Origin: Hydrocarboniphaga sp.
Lineage (GTDB): Bacteria > Pseudomonadota > Gammaproteobacteria > Nevskiales > Nevskiaceae
Direction of reading: 5' to 3'
DNA length: 64,000 nucleotides
NCBI RefSeq assembly: GCF_028291725.1
Contig: NZ_JAQGNT010000063.1
Coordinates: forward strand, 1 to 64,000
The notes below the pieces were generated by a model. It was not told where the DNA came from. It did not search any database and saw nothing but the letters and a program-made list of their open reading frames with translations. A program made the translations under genes and the position numbers. Below are positions 34,652 through 44,390 of the stretch, piece after piece. Every line of letters begins with the position of its first letter. Position 1 is the stretch's first letter.

Positions 34652-36088
34652 TCAACCGGCGAGCTTGTCCTTCAGCAGGCGGTTCAGCGCTTCCGGGTTG
34701 GCCTTGCCCTGTGTCGCCTTCATCGCCTGACCGACGAAGAAACCGAACAGCTTGTCCTTGCCGGCGCGATATTCGGCCAGCTGGCCCGGATTGCGAGCGA
34801 TGATCTCGTCGATCGCACTCGCAATCGCCGACTCGTCGGTGATCTGCACCAGGCCCTTGGCCTTGATGATCGCGTCGGCACTGCCCTCACCCGCGAACAT
34901 CGCTTCGAACACCTCTTTGGCGATCTTGCCGGAGATGGTCTTGTCGGCGATGCGCGCGATCAGGCCGGCCAGATCGGCCGCCGAAACCGGAGAATTCTCG
35001 ATTTCCAGGTTCTGCTTGTTCAGCAGGCCCAACAGATCGCCGATGACCCAGTTCGCGCAGATCTTTGGATCGCCGCCCGAAGTCTTCACCACGGTCTCGT
35101 AGTAATCGGCGAGCGCGGCTTCGGCAGTCAGCACGCTGGCGTCGTACCTGGCCAGCGCGTACTGCTGCATGAAGCGGTTGCGCTTGGCTTCCGGCAACTC
35201 GGGTAGGCTCAAACGGATCGCTTCGATGTCCTCGAGCGTGACCACGACCGGCAACAAGTCCGGATCGGGAAAATAGCGGTAGTCGTTCGCGTTTTCCTTG
35301 CTGCGCATCGAACGCGTTTCGCCGGTGTCCGGATTGAACAGACGGGTTTCCTGATGGATCGTGCCGCCGGCTTCGATCACGCCGATCTGGCGCTCGATCT
35401 CGTACTCGATCGCCTTCTCCACGTAACGGAACGAGTTGACGTTCTTGGTCTCGGTGCGCGTGCCGAATTCTGAAGTGCCGCGTTTGCGCACCGACACATT
35501 GGCGTCGCAGCGGAACGAGCCTTCCTGCATGTTGCCGTCGCTGATGCCGAGATACACGACCAGCTGATGCAGCTTCTTCAGATACGCAACCGCCTCCGCA
35601 GCCGAACGGATTTCCGGCTCGGAGACGATTTCGATCAGCGGCGTGCCGGCACGATTCAGATCGATGCCGGTGACGCCTGCAAAGTTCTCGTGCAGCGATT
35701 TACCGGCGTCTTCTTCCATGTGCGCGCGCGTGATGCCGATGCTCTTGGTGACGCCATCGGCCAGCTCGATGTCGAGTTTGCCGCCATCGACAATCGGCAG
35801 TTCGAACTGCGTGATCTGGTAGCCCTTCGGCAGATCCGGATAAAAGTAGTGCTTGCGATTGAACACGCTGCGGCCCGTGATCTTCGCGCCGATCGCGAGA
35901 CCGAACTTGATCGCCATGCGCAGCGCGTCACCGTTAAGCACCGGCAAAACACCCGGAAAACCGAGCGTGACCGCGTCGGCCTGGGTGTTCGGCTCGGCGC
36001 CATACGCGGTCGCCGCGCCGGAAAAAATTTTCGACTTCGTCAGCAGCTGACAGTGCACTTCCAGCCCGATCACCGCTTCCCAGGTCAT
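34652..36088 (-). CDS. gatB: Aspartyl/glutamyl-tRNA amidotransferase subunit B
   Basis: 478 residues, standard length. Starts [20 protein letters not shown] and contains [29 protein letters not shown] and [13 protein letters not shown], then the helical/YqeY-like tail ([19 protein letters not shown]). GatB is the kinase-transamidase part of GatCAB, correcting misacylated Glu-tRNA(Gln) and Asp-tRNA(Asn). In related genomes it directly follows gatA; here about 13 kb of other genes intervenes, so it needs its own promoter upstream of 36088. Confidence 0.95.
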   Translation of the reverse strand: MTWEAVIGLEVHCQLLTKSKIFSGAATAYGAEPNTQADAVTLGFPGVLPVLNGDALRMAIKFGLAIGAKITGRSVFNRKHYFYPDLPKGYQITQFELPIVDGGKLDIELADGVTKSIGITRAHMEEDAGKSLHENFAGVTGIDLNRAGTPLIEIVSEPEIRSAAEAVAYLKKLHQLVVYLGISDGNMQEGSFRCDANVSVRKRGTSEFGTRTETKNVNSFRYVEKAIEYEIERQIGVIEAGGTIHQETRLFNPDTGETRSMRSKENANDYRYFPDPDLLPVVVTLEDIEAIRLSLPELPEAKRNRFMQQYALARYDASVLTAEAALADYYETVVKTSGGDPKICANWVIGDLLGLLNKQNLEIENSPVSAADLAGLIARIADKTISGKIAKEVFEAMFAGEGSADAIIKAKGLVQITDESAIASAIDEIIARNPGQLAEYRAGKDKLFGFFVGQAMKATQGKANPEALNRLLKDKLAG

Positions 36089-36220
36089 ATGCCGTTCTTC
36101 TTCCAGAATTGCGCCATTCTAACCCGTCCTCATCGCCCGCTCGCGGCGAGGCCCGCCTAGCTCGCCGTTGGCGCTGCTAAAGTCTGCACCGAGCCCGCCG
36201 GAAACCGCCCCAAAACCGAT

Positions 36221-38719
36221 ATGTCCACTTCATCGCCGAAGTCGAAAAAGAGCCATGCAACGCGCAAGCGGAAAGGCAAGCCGGCCGAGCCGCGGCTATC
36301 GCGCCAGCGGCAGCCGGCAGAGCTGGCGGTGGAGGATTGGCAGCGCGCCCTGCGCCGCCAGTTCGGCCGCGAACAGAGCTTCGGCCTGAAGAACATCGGC
36401 AGCGAGCGGGTATTCTCGGAGTACGCGGTCAGCAATCCGGGCAGTGGCGGCAGCTACCGCGTGGCGATCCGCGGTACCGCGTCCGGGCAGAACTTTTGCT
36501 CCTGTGCGGATTTCGCGACCAACGATCTGGGCAGCTGCAAGCACGTCGAATTCGTGCTCGCACGCATCGAGGCCGGGCGCGGCGGCAAGGCCGCGCTCAA
36601 GCGCGCTTACTCGACCCCTCACGCCGAGCTGTATCTGGACTACTCGGGCCAGCGCAGCCTGCGCTTCCGCACCGGCACAGCAGCGCCCAAGGCTGTCGCC
36701 GAACAGGCAGCGCATCTGTTCGGTAGCGATGGGCGCCTGCAGCCGGAGCGCTTCGACGAACTCGAAGCCTTCCTCGGCGCGGCCGCCAAAGCCGGCCTTG
36801 AGGTGCGCTGCCACGACGATGCACTGGCCTTCGTCGCGCAGGCGCGGGATTCGCGCTGGCGGCGGCGTGCCCTCGACGAGGCCTACCCGAAAGGCGCGCG
36901 CAGCGCCGCGCTGAAAAACCTGCTGAAAGTGCCGCTCTATCCCTACCAGGCCGAAGGCGCGCTGTTCGCGGCCCGCGCCGGACGCGCGCTACTCGGCGAC
37001 GAAATGGGCCTGGGCAAGACCATTCAGGCGATCGCCGCGGCCGAGTTGTTCGCGCGCCATTTCGGCGCCACGCGCGTGCTGGTGGTCTGCCCGACCTCGC
37101 TCAAGCACCAGTGGCAGCGCGAGATCGCACGCTTCGCCGGACGCGACGCGCAGGTGATCCAGGGCCTGCGTACCCAGCGCGAGCTACAGTATCGCCAGGA
37201 GACTTTCTGCAAGATCACCAACTACGACACGCTGGCGCGCGATCTGGATCTGATTCAGGCCTGGGCGCCGGACGTGGTGATCGCCGACGAGGCACAGCGC
37301 ATCAAGAACTGGAACACGCGCGCGGCGGTTGCGCTCAAGCGCATCGACAGCCCCTACGCCGTGGTGCTGACCGGCACGCCGCTGGAGAACCGGCTGGAAG
37401 AGCTGATCTCCATCGTCCAGTTCGTCGACCGCCACCGGCTGGGTCCGACCTGGCGCCTGCTGCACGAGCATCAGCGGCGCGATGAGGCCGGCCGCGTGAT
37501 CGGCTACCAGGGGCTGGACCGCATCGGCGCCACGCTCGCACCGATCCTGCTGCGGCGGCGCAAGGCCGAGGTGCTGGAGCAACTGCCGGCGCGCATCGAC
37601 AACACGCTGTTCGTGGCGATGACGCCGCAGCAGCGCATTCACCACGACGAGAACGGCGAGACCGTCGCACGCATCATCAGCCGCTGGCGCAAGACCGGTT
37701 ATCTCTCGGATGCCGATCAGCGGCGCCTCACCTGCTCGCTGCAGAACATGCGCATGTCCTGCAACAGCACCTACCTGCTCGACGGCGTAACCGACCACGG
37801 CAGCAAGGTCGACGAACTGGAAACCGTACTCGCGGAATTGCTGGAGCAGCCCGACGCCAAGGCGGTGATCTTCAGCCAGTGGCTGCGCACGCACGAACTG
37901 ATCGCGCGGCGGCTCAAGACGCGCGGCTGGGAGCATGTGCTGTTCCATGGCGGCGTGCCGGGCGAGAAGCGCGGTGCGCTGGTGGACCGCTTCATCGGCG
38001 ATCCAGCATGCCGCGTGTTCCTGTCCACCGATGCCGGCGGCGTCGGCCTCAACCTGCAGCACGCGGCGGCCACCGTCATCAACATGGATCTGCCGTGGAA
38101 TCCGGCGGTGCTGGAACAACGCATCGGCCGTGTGCACCGGCTGGGTCAGACGCGCAGCGTGCAGGTGGTCAACTTCGTCGCCCAGGGCACCATCGAAGAG
38201 GGCATGCTGTCGGTGCTCGCGTTCAAGAAATCGCTGTTCGCCGGCGTGCTCGACGGCGGCGGCGCCGATGTGTTCCTCAACGGCACGCGCCTGTCCTCGT
38301 TCATGAAGAGCGTCGAAGCCGTGACCGGCGCGATCGGTGAGGCGGAGCATCAGACTCCGTACGAGGCCGGGGACGGTGCAGAGAGCGGGCTGCCGCTCGC
38401 GACGCCCGCTTCCGAAACAAAACTCGCGCCGGCCGCCGTGGCGATGCCGGAATCGTCATCGCTCGAGACGGGCCCGGCGTCGATCGAGGCAAGCGTGGGC
38501 GCGCCGGCCCCGCCAGCGACCGCCGATCCTTTCAGCGCGCTGCTGGATGCCGGGCTGAGTCTGCTCGAATCCGTAGCCGCCGTACGGCGCGGCGATGACG
38601 TTACGTCGCCCTGGATCGCCACCGACCCGCAAACCGGCAAATCCTTCCTGAAGCTGCCGCTGCCGGAACCCGCAATGCTCGGACGCCTGGCCGCCGTCCT
38701 CGCCAAACTGGGCAGCTGA
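36221..38719 (+). CDS. SWIM zinc finger SNF2-family helicase
   Basis: 832 residues. SWIM motif NFCSCADFATNDLGSCKHVEF (CxCx10CxH, residues about 91-111), then SNF2 ATPase: DEMGLGKTIQAIA (Walker A, near residue 265), VVIADEAQRIKN (Walker B, DEAQ), GTPLENR, and the C-terminal helicase motifs VFLSTDAGGVGLNLQ and QRIGRVHRLGQ. A low-complexity tail of about 130 residues ends the protein. Known relatives remodel protein-DNA contacts; some occur in defence loci. It starts 133 bases from gatB in the opposite direction and is the first gene of the accessory block. Confidence 0.92.
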   Translation: MSTSSPKSKKSHATRKRKGKPAEPRLSRQRQPAELAVEDWQRALRRQFGREQSFGLKNIGSERVFSEYAVSNPGSGGSYRVAIRGTASGQNFCSCADFATNDLGSCKHVEFVLARIEAGRGGKAALKRAYSTPHAELYLDYSGQRSLRFRTGTAAPKAVAEQAAHLFGSDGRLQPERFDELEAFLGAAAKAGLEVRCHDDALAFVAQARDSRWRRRALDEAYPKGARSAALKNLLKVPLYPYQAEGALFAARAGRALLGDEMGLGKTIQAIAAAELFARHFGATRVLVVCPTSLKHQWQREIARFAGRDAQVIQGLRTQRELQYRQETFCKITNYDTLARDLDLIQAWAPDVVIADEAQRIKNWNTRAAVALKRIDSPYAVVLTGTPLENRLEELISIVQFVDRHRLGPTWRLLHEHQRRDEAGRVIGYQGLDRIGATLAPILLRRRKAEVLEQLPARIDNTLFVAMTPQQRIHHDENGETVARIISRWRKTGYLSDADQRRLTCSLQNMRMSCNSTYLLDGVTDHGSKVDELETVLAELLEQPDAKAVIFSQWLRTHELIARRLKTRGWEHVLFHGGVPGEKRGALVDRFIGDPACRVFLSTDAGGVGLNLQHAAATVINMDLPWNPAVLEQRIGRVHRLGQTRSVQVVNFVAQGTIEEGMLSVLAFKKSLFAGVLDGGGADVFLNGTRLSSFMKSVEAVTGAIGEAEHQTPYEAGDGAESGLPLATPASETKLAPAAVAMPESSSLETGPASIEASVGAPAPPATADPFSALLDAGLSLLESVAAVRRGDDVTSPWIATDPQTGKSFLKLPLPEPAMLGRLAAVLAKLGS

Positions 38720-38750
38720 AGAATCCGGTCTTGCCGAGCTTGGGATCGAA

Positions 38751-38771
38751 ATGTACATTGGCCATGTACAT
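38751..38771. promoter_or_regulatory. Inverted repeat ATGTACAT-N5-ATGTACAT, probable vapBC operator
   Basis: Two copies of the self-complementary octamer ATGTACAT separated by TGGCC, 21 bases before the antitoxin start. Such sites bind the VapB-VapC complex for autoregulation; the assignment rests on position and symmetry. Confidence 0.6.
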
Positions 38772-38791
38772 ATCAACATCCAGAGCATCCC

Positions 38792-39028
38792 ATGGCTATG
38801 CAAATCGCCAATCCGGCAGTGATCGGCAAGATCGAGCGGCTGGCGCGGGCCACCGGCCTGAGCAAAACCGCGGCCGTCGAACGCGCCGTCGACCAGCTTT
38901 TGCACACCGAAGCGGCCGATAGCGGCGGCAGCCGTATGCAAAGCCTGCTCGCCCAGCTGGATCGCATACCTGATCTGGCCGTGCCGGCCGATCCTCTGGA
39001 CTGGGACGAGCACGGCCTGCCGCGATGA
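38792..39028 (+). CDS. vapB: VapB-type antitoxin
   Basis: 78 residues: an N-terminal ribbon-helix-helix-like DNA-binding part (MQIANPAVIGKIERLARATG, LSKTAAVERAVDQLL) and a C-terminal toxin-binding tail (DPLDWDEHGLPR). It is the Rv0623/PSK class of VapB. Its stop overlaps the VapC start by four bases (ATGA). Confidence 0.88.
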   Translation: MAMQIANPAVIGKIERLARATGLSKTAAVERAVDQLLHTEAADSGGSRMQSLLAQLDRIPDLAVPADPLDWDEHGLPR

Positions 39029-39432
39029 TCGCCGTCGATACGTCGGCGATCGTGGCAATTGCTTTCGCCGAACCGGAACGCGCCGCCTTCACGCAGCGCA
39101 TCCAGCAAGCCGGCAAGGCGCTGATCAGCAGCGTTTCCGTCGTCGAAGCGAGGATGGTGATCCATGGCCGGCGCGGACAACGGGCCGTGGTCCTGATGGA
39201 CGACCTGCTGCGCTTGCCGTTCTTCGAGCTGGCCGCGCCGGGCTCGGCGGAGGTGGAGGCGGCCTACGCCGCCTTCGTTACCTACGGCAAGGACAGCGGC
39301 CACCCGGCCAGCCTGAACTTCGGCGACGTTTTCAGCTATGCACTGGCGAAAGTGCGCAACCTGCCCCTGCTGTTCAAGGGCGACGATTTCGGGCACACCG
39401 ACATCGTGCCGGCTGTTTCGCTGGCACGCTGA
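39025..39432 (+). CDS. vapC: VapC-type PIN-domain toxin
   Basis: 135 residues. The acidic PIN residues are visible: D5 in MIAVDTSAIVAI, Glu in SVVEARMVI, Asp in NFGDVFSYALAK and Asp in FKGDDFGHTD. VapC toxins are magnesium-dependent RNases that cut tRNA or 23S rRNA. It is coupled to the upstream antitoxin. Confidence 0.92.
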   Translation: MIAVDTSAIVAIAFAEPERAAFTQRIQQAGKALISSVSVVEARMVIHGRRGQRAVVLMDDLLRLPFFELAAPGSAEVEAAYAAFVTYGKDSGHPASLNFGDVFSYALAKVRNLPLLFKGDDFGHTDIVPAVSLAR

Positions 39433-39529
39433 TCGGCCGGTGCCGGATCGCTATCCGAAAGCCTTCGGCAACTGGCGATGCCAGTCAATCGCAGCTTGGT
39501 CCTAGCGCCTATACTCGTCCAGTTGTAAG

Positions 39530-39547
39530 TCGGACATAAATGTCCGA
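39530..39547. promoter_or_regulatory. Palindrome overlapping the hicA start codon
   Basis: TCGGACAT-AA-ATGTCCGA, perfect eight-base arms, with the hicA ATG (39540) inside the right arm. It is a likely HicB operator, placed so that binding or RNA folding could directly affect hicA expression. Confidence 0.6.
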
Positions 39548-39770
39548 GACTTCGCCCGTGAAGGGTGCTGAGTTCATTCGCAAGGTTCAAGCGCTCGCCC
39601 GCGCGCGGGGTCTGCCCTGCCGGGTGGATGAGAAACGCGGCAAGGGTAGCCATGTAACGCTCTACTTCGGAGAGCGCATGACCATCGTGCGCGATCCGAA
39701 GGACGAGCTGAAAACCGGAACCCTTCACGCCATGTGCAAGCAACTCGGAATCAAGAAGGACGATCTATGA
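39540..39770 (+). CDS. hicA: HicA-type toxin
   Basis: 76 residues. The HicA double-stranded-RNA-binding-like fold is indicated by KGAEFIRKVQALARARG, KGSHVTLYF (the catalytic His) and KTGTLHAMCKQLGIKKDDL, all in the usual order. The toxin cleaves mRNA without needing ribosomes. It overlaps hicB by ATGA. The spelling of the N-terminus is slightly longer than in short HicA proteins. Confidence 0.88.
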   Translation: MSETSPVKGAEFIRKVQALARARGLPCRVDEKRGKGSHVTLYFGERMTIVRDPKDELKTGTLHAMCKQLGIKKDDL

Positions 39771-40195
39771 GGCAATTCGCCTACGCTGTGAAGCTGACGC
39801 CGGATAAAGACGATGGTGGCTATGTGGTGACTTGCCGCGACCTGCCAGAAGCGATCACCCAGGGCGAGTCCATCGAAGATGCCTTGACCGAAGCGGCGGA
39901 TTGCCTGGAAGAAGCCGTCGCAGCCCGAATTGATGACGGAGGCGATATTCCGACGCCGTCGGTAAGCAGGCGCGGCGAGCGAGCGGTGAGCGTGCCGGCG
40001 TCCATGGCACTCAAAGCCGCTGTGTACCTGGCCATGCGTGAGGCCGGCATCAGCAATTCCGAGCTTGCGCGGCGTATGCATCTGGATGAGAAAGAGGCAC
40101 GACGCATCCTGGACCCGCACCATCCGACCAAGCTGCCGCGGATCGAAGCCGCATTGTCGGCGTTGGGGCGGCGAGTGGAGTTGATACTCGCTTGA
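39767..40195 (+). CDS. hicB: HicB-type antitoxin with C-terminal HTH
   Basis: 142 residues. N-terminal HicB fold (FAYAVKLTPDKDDGGYVVTC, RDLPEAITQGESIEDALTEA) and a C-terminal Xre-like helix-turn-helix (MREAGISNSELARRMHLDE). It neutralises HicA and represses the operon. Its stop lies 23 bases from the end of the convergent unknown gene. Confidence 0.9.
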   Translation: MRQFAYAVKLTPDKDDGGYVVTCRDLPEAITQGESIEDALTEAADCLEEAVAARIDDGGDIPTPSVSRRGERAVSVPASMALKAAVYLAMREAGISNSELARRMHLDEKEARRILDPHHPTKLPRIEAALSALGRRVELILA

Positions 40196-40218
40196 GCCAA
40201 GGCGGAGCGGCTGATCGA

Positions 40219-43200
40219 CTACAACTGAGCAAAAGCAGGCATAGCAATATCAGGAAGATCGAAGCCATTGAGAACCACCAAACGAGCACGGACTTTCTTG
40301 GAAGATAGGTTGTTTGCAAGGTAGTCCAACCCAAGATTACGGCGCTCTGCCGGATTGTTGCGGCGTAGTTCAGCAAACGGATTGAGGTTCGTCGCAACGC
40401 TCGGGTCGGTGTGCCCTCTTTGTCCCGCGACTCTTTGGCGCAGAACATTGTCGCGCTCTAGTTGCAGCAGCGCTGCCTTCTCCAGAACCCGCAGTCTAAT
40501 CTGCTTATGCTGATTCGAATGCTCCGTCTGAGCATTGGCCTGCTGCAAAGCGCCGAAAAACCATGGCCAAGCGGTGATCCACCGCGGATTTCCAAGAACA
40601 CTCCGAGCCAGAATTTCCACAGCGGTCACAGGATCTTCTTCGTCGCGCGCGATACGTTCGCACCACTCTCCGAGCGGGGCAGTAGCCAATTGCAGGTCCG
40701 TATCAGCCAACAGAATTTTCTTAACCTGCTGGTTCAGGTCGGACAGGCACAACGTATTGCACCAGCTCTGAACCGAAGTCTTGACCTCGTTCTTGAACTC
40801 AATGAGCGGACCCGCATCCCCTACGAGCGACTTCCACATTTTCACCAACACTTTGTCTTTTCTGAGCAGAGCCACTAACCCATCCAACCGGCTTACCACC
40901 GTACTGAGCAAACAGTCGTGGCTTTCGGAGAACTGGCTTGCGTCACAGTTCTTCAATGCATGTTCGAATAGTTGAAATATCCGTTTGAGTATGCCTTGCA
41001 CAAAGGCCCGGGTTCCATCTATGTTGTGATTAAGAGCGGCCAGTACGTAGTTTTGGTCCCATGCGCAGATCAACGGGTTCAGCGCGATGCCCTCGCTTTT
41101 TAGGCAACGCGATTCCTCTTCGACCCACCGCATGACAACGAAGGGAGCGTCGCTGAGCAGGGCCGAACATCTCAAGGTGGATAAGCTCCGTCGCCGCGAG
41201 AATTTGTGCATGAAAAGATACTGCTCTTCTCGTGGTTGCGTTTCCTTGTGATCCTCGTTCGACGCATTGGACCATTTGCCGTCGTAGTGAATTGCCGCAC
41301 CCAGGTGGTACGACGCCTCCAGCACGTTCGCAACCATGCTTGCCTCGTCTCGACTCAAACCAACACGCCTAACGTTGTAAGCGAGGAAAGATGCCAGTGC
41401 TCGTGTGGCCGCGTGATGATGGCGTGCTAAGGTACGCGGCTCCCGAATATTGATTGGCGCGCCTCGCCCTGATGCGACAATGTAGTCGCCATCGGGAAGC
41501 TTCCGGAGCCAGCCGCAATTCACCGCCGAATCCAGATGCTTCCGCAGGGTTAACCCGCGCCACTCCAAGTCCTGCAACAAAAAGGCCGCACAGGCTTGAT
41601 CAAAACCAAATCGAAATACTCTGAGCCGGTCAAGCCAATCTGGCTCCGGAATGCTGGCCGGGCCTTCGGACTCGAAGGGATCGCGGAGTCTCATTGGAGC
41701 GAGAATGAACCGGCATACTACCGCGCTTCCAACCGAATTCTTGGCAAGACGATCCAGTTCCTGAAGAACGGGCTTCAGTCCATGTATCGACGCCGCAATG
41801 GCGGGGATCTGCTCCAACATCCGCCATCGTTCGCTCCCGCCAACGACGACGACATATTGAGGAGCAGCTCTCGGACCTCGAAGCTCTAACATTGCCACGA
41901 GCCGTTCGGCCAGTCGTACCGGTGAGCCGGCGCGAATCAGCCCATCGATCTCGGCTTCTGACGCACCGATTCCTTCGCCGATCAGCTCCCACAGCGCGTC
42001 GTCATCCTCGTCCTCGTGGATTCTTACGAACAGCCACGTTAGCGGATTTCCGGTAGCCGATTCGCGCTGGCGAAGGGCGAGATGAACTTCGCTGGCAGTC
42101 AGATCCAGTGCGGATACGTGATCGGCAATATCGACGTAAATGCCGGCGTTTTCCGCCAATGCGCGCTCGACCGATTCCGTCTGCGTTTGCACAAGCAAAC
42201 CACACGGCGGAGGCAGCTCTTCTGCCGAAGAAAGTTCGGGGCACCGGACAAAGCGATGTGGGCTTGCGGTGAGGCCGATCGCAGCTTGCAACACTTGCCT
42301 CAGTTCCCGAATGTGGATCACTGAAGCAGTCTGTCTGCTGCGAGCCCCATTAAGAAAGTCGCCAACGGTGTTATCGTTGCTAGCAGGCACGATGACACGA
42401 TCAGCCACAGCGGAAGAAAATACATAATCAAGCTTGCGCGGAACTCCGCCCGGCCAGACCAACTCAGCGTTTACGACCGCACCTTCGCTGACCTCCCCCG
42501 TAATCAATGTGGAGGGCGACACGGCCTGCCCCAGCAAGCGGCTGAGGATGACACTAATAAGGTATGCCTCCATGCTGCGGTCGGCAAGAGAAATTTTGGA
42601 CAGTAAAGGCCTTATGAGCTCGTCGGCAAATCGAAAGTCGAAGACTGCCGCAACCCGGTCAATACTCGACGCGCCACCGATTCCTCTGGCATGACGGAAC
42701 GTGCCGACAGCACCGCGAAGAATCCGCAAGTACGACGCGCGCCAGCGGTCGGGACTCACGGCCGGCGGGGCTCCCAAGATGTCCCGAATCCCCATGACGC
42801 CGCCAGCTTCCCGCATTTCAATGTCTACACCGAGAGGCAGGCTCAGCGCGGCGTCGTTTCCACGTTCATCACCGTCATGTCGCATAACCAGCAGGGGCCA
42901 GGCAACGAGCCGGTCCAGAAGGCCAAATTTGAAGCGCTTGACCCACCAGTTGTGCTGCTGCTTCCACATCAGTTTCTCACCCAGCAAGATGGCGGCTCGT
43001 AGCCGGTCCAGCGTCGACGGACCACTCATCCACGTCGAGCGCAGAATCCGGAATTCGCTCAGGTAGTCGCTATCTCGATCTTTCCACGAGGCGGCTGAAA
43101 TACTGAACACCCGATCTGCCTGACTAACGAAAAGCCGGCCGAGCTGATCCGCACCCCAGTTGCTGTGAAACACAAGCGACTGAGTCTGCTCCACAAATCT

Positions 43201-43557
43201 TATTGGGCAGACAGCCTCCGGCTTGTCCGGATCCAATACCGTCAAGCGATCGATAACGCGAGCAAGGCAGGCAGCCTTTCCGGTAATTGCAGGCGGCAGC
43301 GGCACATCGTCGCTTGGCGGCAATTTGGCCAAGTGGAGCAGCCGCTCCAGCGTGTGGAGCGGCAGCCTGAGCAAGCGGTTGTCATCCCAACCATCGTCCG
43401 GGATCGGAGTGAGGTACTGCGCGATAAACTCCACAGCTCCCTCGATCGGGAGTTCCCAATGGCCATCAAGGCGCAAACTTGCAGCGATTCCGAGGCGGTG
43501 CCCTTCCAACCATTCCTGGAGGGTGTCATTCGCCAGCAGATCCTCGAACGTGACCAT
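40219..43557 (-). CDS. Unknown 1112-residue protein, third gene of an uncharacterised operon
   Basis: No family recognised. The protein has no signal peptide, no convincing membrane span, no Walker A motif and no helicase or nuclease motif that I can see. Segments of note: WELPIEGAVEFIAQYLTPIP near the start; a winged-helix-like WRGLTLRKHLDSAVNCGWLR followed by LPDGDYIVASGRG near residue 690; an acidic patch HEDEDDDALWEL near 520; YVVVVGGSERW near 565; C-terminal helical region with WFFGALQQANAQTEHSN. Codon use is less GC-biased than in the flanking housekeeping genes. It follows the 275-residue gene by three bases, and that follows the 234-residue gene by two, so the three form one transcript. 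A large effector or scaffold in a conflict system is one guess. Confidence 0.8.
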   Translation of the reverse strand: MVTFEDLLANDTLQEWLEGHRLGIAASLRLDGHWELPIEGAVEFIAQYLTPIPDDGWDDNRLLRLPLHTLERLLHLAKLPPSDDVPLPPAITGKAACLARVIDRLTVLDPDKPEAVCPIRFVEQTQSLVFHSNWGADQLGRLFVSQADRVFSISAASWKDRDSDYLSEFRILRSTWMSGPSTLDRLRAAILLGEKLMWKQQHNWWVKRFKFGLLDRLVAWPLLVMRHDGDERGNDAALSLPLGVDIEMREAGGVMGIRDILGAPPAVSPDRWRASYLRILRGAVGTFRHARGIGGASSIDRVAAVFDFRFADELIRPLLSKISLADRSMEAYLISVILSRLLGQAVSPSTLITGEVSEGAVVNAELVWPGGVPRKLDYVFSSAVADRVIVPASNDNTVGDFLNGARSRQTASVIHIRELRQVLQAAIGLTASPHRFVRCPELSSAEELPPPCGLLVQTQTESVERALAENAGIYVDIADHVSALDLTASEVHLALRQRESATGNPLTWLFVRIHEDEDDDALWELIGEGIGASEAEIDGLIRAGSPVRLAERLVAMLELRGPRAAPQYVVVVGGSERWRMLEQIPAIAASIHGLKPVLQELDRLAKNSVGSAVVCRFILAPMRLRDPFESEGPASIPEPDWLDRLRVFRFGFDQACAAFLLQDLEWRGLTLRKHLDSAVNCGWLRKLPDGDYIVASGRGAPINIREPRTLARHHHAATRALASFLAYNVRRVGLSRDEASMVANVLEASYHLGAAIHYDGKWSNASNEDHKETQPREEQYLFMHKFSRRRSLSTLRCSALLSDAPFVVMRWVEEESRCLKSEGIALNPLICAWDQNYVLAALNHNIDGTRAFVQGILKRIFQLFEHALKNCDASQFSESHDCLLSTVVSRLDGLVALLRKDKVLVKMWKSLVGDAGPLIEFKNEVKTSVQSWCNTLCLSDLNQQVKKILLADTDLQLATAPLGEWCERIARDEEDPVTAVEILARSVLGNPRWITAWPWFFGALQQANAQTEHSNQHKQIRLRVLEKAALLQLERDNVLRQRVAGQRGHTDPSVATNLNPFAELRRNNPAERRNLGLDYLANNLSSKKVRARLVVLNGFDLPDIAMPAFAQL

Positions 43558-43560
43558 CCA

Positions 43561-44388
43561 CTACTCCGACTCCGGCAACACCTTGAACGCCGACTCGTCT
43601 TCCGGGCTATCGATCGCGTGCTGAAGTTCCCGCCGGGTAAGTCCAGGAATCTTGTGCATCTTGAGTTCTGGCACCCAGACTAGCGAGTACGACTCGTTGC
43701 GTACCTCCAGTCCTGTGACGCCATTCTCCGGCAAGCCAGCAACATGAATCTGTTTGCGATCCGTGAAGAACGTCAGGGACCAATCCCCGTAGCTGCAATC
43801 CCACGGAAACTTATCAAAGCTGGAAGGACATGATCGAGTCGGGTCAGACGCAGTCTTGTCTTTAGTGGCGTTACCTGCCGCCGCCAAACGAAACGACGAC
43901 TCCGCCAATTGTCTCAGCTTGACGATCAGTCGCGGTCTTGGGCGAATGACGGATGCCAATTTCGGGTGGTCTTCGTCGTCGTCGGACGCAAATGTCGGAA
44001 TAGCCTCGCGGTCGATGCGTTCCACGTCAGAATCGTCGAGGTTGGCAATTAGTGCCGCTTTGAACTCGTCGGTTGAATACAGCAACATCTCGTAAGGCGG
44101 CTCCACTAACCACGGGCGATCACCCCGCCCCCCCCGTTGCCACTGAAAGAGTTGTCCTAGGAGCTCTTGCATCAGCGAGATCGTCTCGGAATGCGGTATT
44201 TTCAAGCTGGTAGAAACCCTTGTGGCATCGACGCTATGACCGAACACAAGTTCATCAGCGAGCAGTCGCGGTCCAGTTCCTACTTTGAGCGACACGATGA
44301 ACGCCCACAATTGAGAGCGAGTAAAGCGCTTGGCAAATGAGGCGCTCGGTTTTTGAGCGAAATCGGATGGTTCAATTTTCATAGTCAT
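43561..44388 (-). CDS. Unknown 275-residue protein, second gene of the operon
   Basis: Not recognised. Residues about 20-110 look like a helical DNA- or protein-binding module (RSQLWAFIVSLKVGTGPRLL, TISLMQELLGQLFQWQRGGR), followed by an Asp-rich linker (TFASDDDEDHP) and a beta-rich C-terminal half with WDCSYGDWSLTFFTDRKQIH and GLEVRNESYSLVWV. No catalytic motif is evident. It is tightly packed between its neighbours, with the flanking stops 2-3 bases away. The length and position fit an adaptor between the small and very large proteins. Confidence 0.72.
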   Translation of the reverse strand: MTMKIEPSDFAQKPSASFAKRFTRSQLWAFIVSLKVGTGPRLLADELVFGHSVDATRVSTSLKIPHSETISLMQELLGQLFQWQRGGRGDRPWLVEPPYEMLLYSTDEFKAALIANLDDSDVERIDREAIPTFASDDDEDHPKLASVIRPRPRLIVKLRQLAESSFRLAAAGNATKDKTASDPTRSCPSSFDKFPWDCSYGDWSLTFFTDRKQIHVAGLPENGVTGLEVRNESYSLVWVPELKMHKIPGLTRRELQHAIDSPEDESAFKVLPESE

Positions 44389-44390
44389 TC

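Noticed and set aside
40219-43557. Search for a Walker A or nuclease motif in the 1112-residue protein
   Set aside because: The only GK-containing segment (PPAITGKAACL) lacks the Gly four residues before and a following Ser/Thr, so it is not a P-loop. No PD-(D/E)xK or HNH pattern was found.
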